The notes: generated by a model not told the origin, from the letters alone. Counted from the stretch's first letter, positions 1 to 4,940 are shown. The stretch: 6,011 bases of DNA from an uncultured Lachnospiraceae bacterium (GCA_947631075.1 CANRJU010000178.1:1-6011); one strand, 5' to 3'. Translations and numbers: made by a program.

Positions 1-9
1 TATTATTTT

Positions 10-1377
10 ATGGAAAAATGCCGTCAGATGGTGGAGAAGATCAGCGGGGAAAAGGGGAGGACGCTTACCTGTTCGATTCAGACACTGGGCTGTCAGATGA
101 ATGCAAAGGACTCGGAGAAAATGACAGCGGTGTTAGAGAAGATCGGTTACCGGGAGACAGAGGACCCGGTGGCCGATCTTGTGCTGTTCAATACCTGCAC
201 GGTGCGGGAGAACGCCAATCTGAAAATATACGGACGGCTGGGGTATCTCAAGAACCAGAAGAAGAAAAACCCGGACATGAAAATCGTCCTGTGCGGCTGC
301 ATGATGCAGGAGGCGGACGAGGTGGAGCGGGTGCGAAAAAGTTATCCTTTCGTGGATCTGGTATTTGGCACCCACAATATTTACAAGCTGGCGGAGCTTT
401 TGTACACACAGTTTGAGTCCGGGCGCCCGGTGATGGACGTGTGGGACGAGGCAAAGGAGATTGTGGAGGATCTGCCGGGCAAGCGCAAGTACCCCTTTAA
501 GACGGGGGTCAACATTATGTTTGGCTGCAACAATTTCTGCAGCTACTGCATCGTGCCCTATGTGCGCGGGCGGGAAAAGAGCCGGGAGCCGGAAGACATT
601 CTCAATGAGGTGCGCAGGCTTGCGGACGACGGCGTTGTAGAAGTCATGCTCCTGGGGCAGAACGTCAATTCCTATGGAAAGACACTGAAAACGCCGGTAT
701 CGTTTGCGCAGCTGCTGGAAGAGACAGAGCGGGTAGAGGGCATAGAGCGGATCCGGTTTATGACGTCCCACCCGAAGGATTTGTCGGACGAGCTTATTGA
801 CGCCATGGCCCAGTGCGGCAAGGTGTGTTCCCATCTGCATCTGCCCCTGCAGTCTGGCAGCAGCCGGATTCTGGAAAAGATGAACCGGAAATACAGCAAG
901 GAGGATTATCTGGCGCTGGTGGAGAGGATTCGCGCCAAAATGCCGGATATTTCCCTGACTACCGACATCATCGTGGGCTTTCCGGGGGAGACGGAGGAGG
1001 ACTTTGAGGAGACGTTAGATGTGGTGCGACGGGTCCGCTTTGACAGCGCCTACACTTTTATCTACTCAAAGCGGAGCGGCACGCCTGCGGCCTCTATGGA
1101 AAATCAGGTGCCGGAGGATGTGGTCAAGGAGCGGTTCGCGAGGCTTTTGCGCGAAGTTCAGGACATCTCGGCCCAGATTACGGGGAAACTGGTGGGACAG
1201 ACCGTCCCCGTGATGGTCGAGGAAAAAAATGAACAGGACGAGTCCCTTGTGACGGGCCGCCTGTCCAACAACGCCGTCGTCCACCTGCCGGGGGACGAGG
1301 GCATGATCGGCCGGATTTTCCCTGTGAAGCTGACGGAGAGCCGGGGCTTTTACTATATGGGAGAGGCGGTCAGGTAG
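10..1377 (+). CDS. miaB: tRNA-2-methylthio-N6-dimethylallyladenosine synthase MiaB
   Basis: Radical-SAM methylthiotransferase that adds a methylthio group to C2 of N6-isopentenyl-adenosine at position 37 of tRNAs reading U-starting codons; a cytosolic enzyme with two [4Fe-4S] clusters. The 455-residue product has the full MiaB architecture. The N-terminal UPF0004 domain has cysteines C28 (TLGCQMN), C63 (NTCTVRENA) and C97 (CGCMMQ). The radical-SAM core has the C173-x3-C177-x2-C180 motif (CNNFCSYC), followed by LLGQNVNSYG, SHLHLPLQSGS and DIIVGFPGETEEDF. A C-terminal TRAM domain spans about 385-452. The LGQNVNSYG motif and overall pattern favour MiaB over its paralogues MtaB and RimO. The ATG at 10 gives the first 20 or so residues no conserved match, and only 9 nt precede it, so the ribosome binding site cannot be judged; ATG 28 is an alternative start. 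In many clostridia miaB precedes mutS-mutL-miaA, but here a convergent ylmC follows after 3 nt. Confidence 0.96.
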   Translation: MEKCRQMVEKISGEKGRTLTCSIQTLGCQMNAKDSEKMTAVLEKIGYRETEDPVADLVLFNTCTVRENANLKIYGRLGYLKNQKKKNPDMKIVLCGCMMQEADEVERVRKSYPFVDLVFGTHNIYKLAELLYTQFESGRPVMDVWDEAKEIVEDLPGKRKYPFKTGVNIMFGCNNFCSYCIVPYVRGREKSREPEDILNEVRRLADDGVVEVMLLGQNVNSYGKTLKTPVSFAQLLEETERVEGIERIRFMTSHPKDLSDELIDAMAQCGKVCSHLHLPLQSGSSRILEKMNRKYSKEDYLALVERIRAKMPDISLTTDIIVGFPGETEEDFEETLDVVRRVRFDSAYTFIYSKRSGTPAASMENQVPEDVVKERFARLLREVQDISAQITGKLVGQTVPVMVEEKNEQDESLVTGRLSNNAVVHLPGDEGMIGRIFPVKLTESRGFYYMGEAVR

Positions 1378-1380
1378 CGC

Positions 1381-1638
1381 TCACTCGCACTTTTTCCGGA
1401 TGGCCTCCCGGTCCGCTTCCACCAGAATCAGGTCGCACCCCACTTTGCAGATGTGGTGGAGCGGGATGACGTATTCCTCCTCGCGCCCCAGGATTCCGAA
1501 CAGCTTGCAGGGGCCGGGCACGATGAGACAAGTGATTTCGCCGGTACACAGGTCAAATTCCACGTCCTCCACAAATCCCAGGCGCTGTCCGTCGCAGACG
1601 TTGATTACTTCTTTTTCTCTCAGATCGCAGATGCGCAT
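1381..1638 (-). CDS. ylmC: YlmC/YmxH family PRC-barrel sporulation protein
   Basis: Small 85-residue protein of the YlmC/YmxH family, a single PRC-barrel-like domain conserved in spore formers. Its biochemical role is not established. Recognisable parts are the opening strand (residues 9-30, KEVINVCDGQRLGFVEDVEF), the family signature PGPCKLFGILGREEEYVIP (41-59), and the closing segment ending in DLILVE (69-74). In B. subtilis ylmC lies just downstream of sigG. Here it lies 146 bp downstream of nrdR on the same strand and tail to tail with miaB. The ATG start has a GGGGG tract 9 nt upstream (1648-1652), a wobble-type Shine-Dalgarno, with a further AAAGGAAAG before it. The protein has eight cysteines (C4, C15, C31, C37, C44, C64, C68, C84), far more than the B. 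subtilis homologue as I recall it. The family call is firm; a function such as metal binding would be speculation. Confidence 0.9.
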   Translation of the reverse strand: MRICDLREKEVINVCDGQRLGFVEDVEFDLCTGEITCLIVPGPCKLFGILGREEEYVIPLHHICKVGCDLILVEADREAIRKKCE

Positions 1639-1707
1639 ATGAAAATACCCCCGTTCTCTTTCCTTTTATTTTATGCGGGAAGGAGGCGGGGGTTCGTCAT
1701 ATGATAA

Positions 1708-1732
1708 GGGGGCCGGATACTTTCTGGCCCCT
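1708..1732 (-). terminator. GC-rich hairpin downstream of nrdR, possible weak terminator
   Basis: A 6-bp GC stem (GGGGCC at 1709-1714 with GGCCCC at 1726-1731) extends inward by three pairs, one of them a G-T wobble when read on the plus strand, leaving a 5-nt loop. It lies 53 nt past the nrdR stop in the nrdR-ylmC gap. No run of T follows on either strand, so it is a poor intrinsic terminator. It could instead be an attenuating or processing hairpin between two co-transcribed genes. Confidence 0.3.
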
Positions 1733-1784
1733 CTGTATCAAAACGGAAACATGAACAGAAAAGTGAAACAATTTTGCCATCGAA

Positions 1785-2252
1785 TTAATTCTGGTTCCCC
1801 TGTTTTTCTAACAGTTTCTTGATTTCATCCATAAACGTGTTGACGTCCTTAAATTCACGGTACACCGAGGCAAAGCGCACATAGGCCACCGGGTCCAGAT
1901 CCTGCAGCTTGTCCATGAGAATCTCGCCGATCTGGCTGCTGGGAACCTCTTTTTCTCCCAGATTGAAAACGGCGCTCTCCACGCTGTCCACCAGCTCGTT
2001 GATCTGGTCTACGGAAATCGGGCGCTTGATGCAGGAGCGGAACACGCCCCGCTCGATCTTGGAGCGGTCATAGGGTTCCCTGGCCTCGTCTTTCTTGATA
2101 ATCACAAGGGGGATCGTCTCCAGTTTCTCATAGGTAGTAAATCGTTTCTTACATTTCTCGCACCGCCTTCTCCGCCGGATGGAGGAGTTGTCGTCGGTGG
2201 GTCTGGAATCAATTACTTTCGTATTTTCTTCTCCGCAAAAAGGGCATTTCAT
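1785..2252 (-). CDS. nrdR: transcriptional repressor NrdR
   Basis: Zinc-ribbon/ATP-cone regulator that senses dATP/ATP and represses ribonucleotide reductase genes by binding paired NrdR boxes; cytosolic. The 155-residue product opens with MKCPFCGEENTKVIDSR. Its zinc ribbon uses C3, C6, C31 and C34 with an arginine cluster (RRRRR, 26-30) between the cysteine pairs. The ATP-cone spans about residues 49-139 and includes VIIKKDEAREPYDRSKIERGV and FASVYREF. Length matches the family (about 150). I place the start at the ATG at 2252 rather than the in-frame ATG at 2279: the family begins MKCPFC, and AAAGGAA (2262-2268) lies 9 nt upstream. It is divergent from spoIIGA and upstream of ylmC on the same strand. 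nrdR and ylmC are also close to the spoIIG/sigG locus in other clostridia as I recall, normally downstream of sigG. I found no NrdR box in the window. Confidence 0.95.
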   Translation of the reverse strand: MKCPFCGEENTKVIDSRPTDDNSSIRRRRRCEKCKKRFTTYEKLETIPLVIIKKDEAREPYDRSKIERGVFRSCIKRPISVDQINELVDSVESAVFNLGEKEVPSSQIGEILMDKLQDLDPVAYVRFASVYREFKDVNTFMDEIKKLLEKQGNQN

Positions 2253-2285
2253 ATCGTTAAATTCCTTTCTATATTCCAATCATAC

Positions 2286-2305
2286 GGGGCGCAAAAACTG
2301 GCCCC
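2286..2305 (-). promoter_or_regulatory. hairpin in the nrdR 5' leader
   Basis: GGGGC (2286-2290) and GCCCC (2301-2305) form a 5-bp stem around a 10-nt loop. If the nrdR promoter below is right, transcription would start near 2308, so this hairpin would sit at the very 5' end of the nrdR mRNA, about 34 nt upstream of the start codon. A 5'-terminal stem of this kind commonly stabilises mRNA. The right arm lies within CTGGCCCCT, a 9-mer that also occurs in the hairpin downstream of nrdR. Confidence 0.3.
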
Positions 2306-2314
2306 TACATTTTC

Positions 2315-2343
2315 ATTTTAAAAGATTTTCCCCAAATATGCAA
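2315..2343 (-). promoter_or_regulatory. candidate vegetative (SigA-type) promoter of nrdR
   Basis: Read on the minus strand: TTGCAT (2338-2343) as -35, a 17-bp spacer, then TAAAAT (2315-2320) as -10. The -10 matches consensus at 5 of 6 positions and the -35 at 3 of 6. The implied leader is about 55 nt to the ATG at 2252. A Spo0A-type box lies 4 bp upstream of the -35. Confidence 0.45.
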
Positions 2344-2347
2344 GTGC

Positions 2348-2355
2348 TTCGACAA
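2348..2355 (-). promoter_or_regulatory. candidate Spo0A box between the nrdR and spoIIG promoters
   Basis: The minus strand reads TTGTCGAA, a perfect match to the Spo0A core TGTCGAA. It ends 4 bp upstream of the proposed nrdR -35 and about 150 bp upstream of the spoIIG start site. That position suits an effect on nrdR better than the classic spoIIG contacts, or it may be an auxiliary site. Confidence 0.45.
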
Positions 2356-2402
2356 GGAGAGCCAGAATTTTTTCCGCGTCCGGGCGGCAAAGCCGTCCAA
2401 TC

Positions 2403-2409
2403 TGTCGCA
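2403..2409 (+). promoter_or_regulatory. weak Spo0A-box-like site
   Basis: TGTCGCA matches the Spo0A core TGTCGAA at 6 of 7 positions. It lies in the same orientation as the perfect box at 2422-2429 and 20 bp upstream of it, about two helical turns, so both would face the same side of the DNA. Confidence 0.3.
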
Positions 2410-2421
2410 GGCCCCCGGAAA

Positions 2422-2429
2422 TTGTCGAA
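2422..2429 (+). promoter_or_regulatory. Spo0A box upstream of spoIIG promoter
   Basis: TTGTCGAA is a perfect match to the Spo0A binding core. It lies at roughly -83 to -76 relative to the start site implied by the -10 at 2493-2498. This is near the position of the upstream Spo0A site at the B. subtilis spoIIG promoter. Together with the box-like sequence over the -35 it argues that spoIIGA-sigE is activated by Spo0A~P. Confidence 0.65.
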
Positions 2430-2464
2430 TCTGCCAGATGATTTCCGCTTTTTTTCTCTCCCCC

Positions 2465-2472
2465 TTTGACAA
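2465..2472 (+). promoter_or_regulatory. Spo0A-box-like site overlapping the spoIIG -35
   Basis: TTTGACAA differs by one base from TTCGACAA, the reverse complement of the Spo0A box, and it contains the -35 hexamer TTGACA. At the B. subtilis spoIIG promoter Spo0A also binds over or beside the -35, where it contacts SigA. The overlap with a perfect -35 means the match could be coincidental. Confidence 0.4.
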
Positions 2473-2498
2473 AATACGCAGGGAAAAGAAATTATAAT
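2466..2498 (+). promoter_or_regulatory. spoIIG promoter: perfect hexamers with a 21-bp spacer
   Basis: TTGACA (2466-2471) and TATAAT (2493-2498) both match the SigA consensus perfectly but are separated by 21 bp instead of about 17. The B. subtilis spoIIG promoter is known for the same quirk (a 22-bp spacer), which makes it dependent on Spo0A~P to reposition RNA polymerase at the -35. No better -10 is seen at normal spacing. Transcription would begin near 2505, leaving an 18-nt leader carrying the ribosome binding site. Confidence 0.75.
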
Positions 2499-2522
2499 AA
2501 TCCACGAAAAGAAGGGATTGCC

Positions 2523-3320
2523 ATGAAGATTTATCTGGATATTTTTTTCCTTGTAAACATGGGAATGAATTTTTTTGTCCTGGCGCTCTTGAGCTTTTTT
2601 CAGAATCAGCCGGTGCGGGGAAAACGGCTGGCCGCCGCGTCCGCGCTGGGGGCCCTGGCCGCGGTGCTATGGGTCGTTTTAGGGATTCCTGGGGGCCCCC
2701 TGTCCCTGCTGTCCGGCCTTTTGGGGAACGCTCTCTGGGTCCGGCTGGCGTTTGGAAAAAGCGCTCCCTCCGCGTGGGTCCGGAACACGGCCATGTTTTA
2801 TCTGGCCTCGTTTTTTCTCTCCGGCGCGCTGCGGTATTTGCAGGGAATGATGGGGATACAGGGGAAATGGGCGTTTCTGATGCCCGTCTCCGGCGCTGTT
2901 ACATATGGGGCCTTTCGCTTCTTTTCCGCCTGGCGGGGGCAGTTAGACAGACAGCGGGAATACATCCTTTGTACCCTGCGCTACGGGGGGCGAAGCCTGA
3001 AGGGGCGGGGGCTTCTGGACACGGGAAACCATCTGGCGGAGCCATTCGGGAGGCAGCCGGTGACCATCGGGAGCCGGGACTTTTTGGAAAATCTGTGGCG
3101 GGGAGAGGAGCCGCTATACCGCTATATTCCCTATCATACCGTGGGGACGGAGCGGGGCATGATGCCGGCCTTCCAGGCGGAGAGCCTGGAGCTTGACACG
3201 AAAGAGGGACGGCGGCAGCTGAAAAATCCGTGGATCGCTGTCAGCGAGGGCGCCGTGTCGTCCGAGGGCGAGTACCAGCTGATCCTGAATCCGGATCTGC
3301 TGCGAACATCAATCGATTAG
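2523..3320 (+). CDS. spoIIGA: sigma-E processing peptidase SpoIIGA
   Basis: Membrane-embedded aspartic protease that removes the pro-sequence of pro-SigE in the mother cell after a signal from the forespore (SpoIIR in B. subtilis). The 265-residue product starts MKIYLDIFFLVNMGMNF, typical of the family. The N-terminal half holds about five membrane segments (roughly 5-26, 36-55, 59-77, 86-105, 116-136). A cytosolic protease domain follows with the catalytic motif LLDTGN (Asp166). It is shorter than the B. subtilis protein (309). A TTG-initiated extension to 2466 is rejected because it would begin inside the promoter -35. The ATG at 2523 has AGAAGGG (2510-2516) about 6 nt upstream. The stop codon overlaps the Shine-Dalgarno of sigE, so the two genes form one operon and are probably translationally linked, as expected for protease and substrate. 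Confidence 0.95.
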   Translation: MKIYLDIFFLVNMGMNFFVLALLSFFQNQPVRGKRLAAASALGALAAVLWVVLGIPGGPLSLLSGLLGNALWVRLAFGKSAPSAWVRNTAMFYLASFFLSGALRYLQGMMGIQGKWAFLMPVSGAVTYGAFRFFSAWRGQLDRQREYILCTLRYGGRSLKGRGLLDTGNHLAEPFGRQPVTIGSRDFLENLWRGEEPLYRYIPYHTVGTERGMMPAFQAESLELDTKEGRRQLKNPWIAVSEGAVSSEGEYQLILNPDLLRTSID

Positions 3321-3324
3321 GAGG
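3319..3324 (+). promoter_or_regulatory. sigE ribosome binding site overlapping the spoIIGA stop
   Basis: A perfect AGGAGG lies 9 nt upstream of the sigE ATG. Its first two bases are the last two of the spoIIGA stop codon TAG (3318-3320). This fixes the sigE start and suggests that ribosomes finishing spoIIGA aid sigE initiation. Confidence 0.85.
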
Positions 3325-3333
3325 AAACCATTT

Positions 3334-4080
3334 ATGTTACTGAGAATTTCTATGCCAGGCAAATTTCAATTCAGGATGATTTCGGACTGGAAGAACGTAA
3401 TCTTTCATCCCGGCAGCGACATCCACTACATAGGGGGCGCCGAGATCCTGCCGGCGCCCCTGGAGCCGGGGGAGGAGGCCGCCTGCATTGAGAGTCTGGG
3501 GGAGGAGCAGAACGAGGAGGCAAGAAACAAGTTAGTCGAGCACAATCTCCGGCTGGTGGTGTACATAGCAAAAAAATTCGACAACACGGGAGTGGGCGTG
3601 GAGGATCTGATCTCCATCGGGACGATCGGGCTGATGAAGGCCATCAACACGTTTAATCCGGGGAAAAATATCAAGCTGGCCACCTATGCCTCCCGGTGCA
3701 TCGAAAACGAGATCCTTATGTATCTGAGGAGAAATAATAAGACCCGCATGGAGGTCTCCATTGACGAGCCTCTCAACGTGGACTGGGACGGAAATGAGCT
3801 GCTTCTGTCGGATATTCTGGGGACGGGAGAGGACATTATCTATCAGGATATCGAGCGGGAGGTGGACCGGAACCTGCTTCGAAAGGCCCTGGAGATCCTA
3901 TCCGAGAGGGAGCAGACCATCATCCGCCTCCGGTTCGGCATCGGCGACGCCAGGGGGCGGGAGCTGACGCAGAAAGAGGTGGCGGATGAGCTGGGGATTT
4001 CCCAGAGCTATATCTCCCGCCTGGAGAAAAAGATCATGAAGCGGCTGAAAAAAGAAATTCTTCGGCTGGAGGGAATGTGA
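3334..4080 (+). CDS. sigE: RNA polymerase sporulation sigma factor SigE (pro-SigE)
   Basis: Early mother-cell sigma factor, made as an inactive, membrane-associated precursor and cleaved by SpoIIGA. The 248-residue product has a pro-sequence of about 31 residues before HYIGGAEILPAPL, which aligns with the B. subtilis cleavage region YYIGGSEALPPPL. Cleavage is therefore predicted between His31 and Tyr32. Region 2 (about 66-136) contains NLRLVVYIAKKF, EDLISIGTIGLMKA and KLATYASRCIENEILM. Region 4 (about 182-245) ends with a helix-turn-helix LTQKEVADELGISQSYISRLEK (211-232). Start choice is set by the perfect AGGAGG 9 nt upstream. It is the second gene of spoIIGA-sigE, under the Spo0A-type promoter near 2466. 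Unlike the usual order, sigG does not follow collinearly: it lies on the opposite strand 23 nt past the sigE stop, with no terminator between them. Odd points are histidine instead of tyrosine before the scissile bond and a strong mRNA hairpin just after it. Confidence 0.97.
   Translation: MLLRISMPGKFQFRMISDWKNVIFHPGSDIHYIGGAEILPAPLEPGEEAACIESLGEEQNEEARNKLVEHNLRLVVYIAKKFDNTGVGVEDLISIGTIGLMKAINTFNPGKNIKLATYASRCIENEILMYLRRNNKTRMEVSIDEPLNVDWDGNELLLSDILGTGEDIIYQDIEREVDRNLLRKALEILSEREQTIIRLRFGIGDARGRELTQKEVADELGISQSYISRLEKKIMKRLKKEILRLEGM
3434..3460 (+). repeat. 8-bp perfect GC stem inside sigE at the pro-sequence junction
   Basis: GGGGCGCC (3434-3441) and GGCGCCCC (3453-3460) form a perfect 8-bp, all-GC stem around an 11-nt loop. 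It lies within codons Gly34 to Pro42, directly after the predicted SpoIIGA cleavage point (codons 31/32). It has no T tract, so it is not a terminator. It may be chance in GC-rich coding sequence or may slow ribosomes as the pro-sequence emerges. Confidence 0.5.
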
Positions 4081-4103
4081 ATGTTATTAAAACTATCGCG
4101 TTC

Positions 4104-4883
4104 TCAGGGCCGCAGATGGTGTTTCATGATTCCCAGGGCGTTTTTTTCCAGACGCGAGACCTGGGCCTGGGAGATGTGGATCTCCTCGGCTACTTCCATC
4201 TGGGTCTTGCCCTCGAAATACCGGAGGCGGATAATGCGGTTTTCCCGCTCCGGCAGGCTTTTCATGGCGTCTTTCAGGGACAGGTGCTCGACCCAGTTCA
4301 CCTCCCTGTTTTTCTTGTCGCTGATCTGATCCATGATATACAGGGTGTCGCCGCCCTCCGAGTAGACGGGCTCGTAGAGGGATACCGGGCTCTGGATGGC
4401 GTCCAAGGCAAAGGCGATTTCCTGGGCGGGAATCTGGATGGCGGAGGAGATTTCCTCCAGCGTCGGCTCCGTCTCCTGTTTTTTCATCATGGCCTCCTTG
4501 GCGTAGATGGCCTTGTAGGCGGTATCCCGCAGGGAGCGGCTGACGCGGATCGCGTTGTTGTCCCGCAGGTAGCGGCGGATTTCCCCCAGAATCATGGGGA
4601 CCGCGTAAGTAGAAAATTTTACGTCCTGATTCACGTCGAAATTGTCGATGGCTTTGATCAGGCCGATGCAGCCGATCTGAAAGAGATCGTCAATATTCTC
4701 GCTGCTGTTGTGAAAGCGCTGGATGATGCTGAGCACCAGGCGCAGATTTCCCTTGATATATTTTTCTCTCGCTTCTTTATCCCCGGCAAGTATTTTTTGA
4801 AAGAGTTCTTCTTTTTCATCATTGGACAGAAGGGGCAGCTTGCTTGTGTTGATCCCGCAGATTTCTACTTTGTACTGGGCCAT
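4104..4883 (-). CDS. sigG: RNA polymerase sporulation sigma factor SigG
   Basis: Late forespore sigma factor controlling the final forespore programme (SASPs, germination proteins). The 259-residue product starts MAQYKVEICGINTSKLPLL, matching the N-terminus of B. subtilis SigG (260 residues), and this segment distinguishes it from SigF. Region 2 (about 44-112) has NLRLVLSIIQRF, DDLFQIGCIGLIKAIDNFD and KFSTYAVPMILGEIRRYLRDNN. Region 3 (about 113-190) opens with IRVSRSLRD. Region 4 ends in KTQMEVAEEIHISQAQVSRLEK (226-247). The ATG at 4883 is chosen over the in-frame ATG at 4973 (30 residues longer) because GGAGGA lies 7 nt upstream and homology begins there. The gene is convergent with sigE rather than downstream of it, and divergent from comM. 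The lysine at 44 stands where B. subtilis SigG has Asn45, a residue reported to matter for the anti-sigma factor CsfB/Gin. Confidence 0.97.
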   Translation of the reverse strand: MAQYKVEICGINTSKLPLLSNDEKEELFQKILAGDKEAREKYIKGNLRLVLSIIQRFHNSSENIDDLFQIGCIGLIKAIDNFDVNQDVKFSTYAVPMILGEIRRYLRDNNAIRVSRSLRDTAYKAIYAKEAMMKKQETEPTLEEISSAIQIPAQEIAFALDAIQSPVSLYEPVYSEGGDTLYIMDQISDKKNREVNWVEHLSLKDAMKSLPERENRIIRLRYFEGKTQMEVAEEIHISQAQVSRLEKNALGIMKHHLRP

Positions 4884-4890
4884 ATTTCGA

Positions 4891-4896
4891 TCCTCC
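4891..4896 (-). promoter_or_regulatory. sigG ribosome binding site
   Basis: GGAGGA on the minus strand, 7 nt before the ATG at 4883. It decides the sigG start against the longer reading frame beginning at 4973. Confidence 0.8.
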
Positions 4897-4940
4897 ATCC
4901 GCGCGCCTGAGACCGGCGCCCAATCGTATTTTGAACAGTT

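Noticed and set aside
133..840. 235-codon minus-strand frame opposite miaB
   Set aside because: Shadow of miaB, a clear full-length family member; the translation has no recognisable motif.
1675..1692. G-rich run GCGGGAAGGAGGCGGGGG as a G-quadruplex
   Set aside because: Only two of the tracts have three or more Gs; at best a weak two-layer structure, not distinguishable from composition.
1639..1704. Possible sporulation-sigma promoter upstream of ylmC (minus-strand CATAAAAT with TCATATG upstream)
   Set aside because: The -10-like element resembles SigE or SigG sites but the spacing to the upstream element (about 22 bp) fits neither, so it cannot be supported.
2466..2522. TTG-initiated N-terminal extension of spoIIGA
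   Set aside because: It would start within the promoter -35 and upstream of the expected transcription start; the family begins at MKIYLD.
2691..2700. Perfect palindrome GGGGGCCCCC inside spoIIGA
   Set aside because: It has no loop, lies in coding sequence for Gly-Gly-Pro and has no associated signal; probably chance in GC-rich DNA.
4081..4103. Bidirectional terminator between sigE and sigG
   Set aside because: Neither strand shows a stem followed by a T tract; the T run at 4140-4147 inside sigG has no preceding stem.
4077..4910. Open reading frame of 277 codons on the plus strand antisense to all of sigG, overlapping the sigE end
   Set aside because: It is the shadow of the highly conserved sigG frame; its product shows no recognisable domain and its start overlaps the sigE stop without a ribosome binding site of its own.
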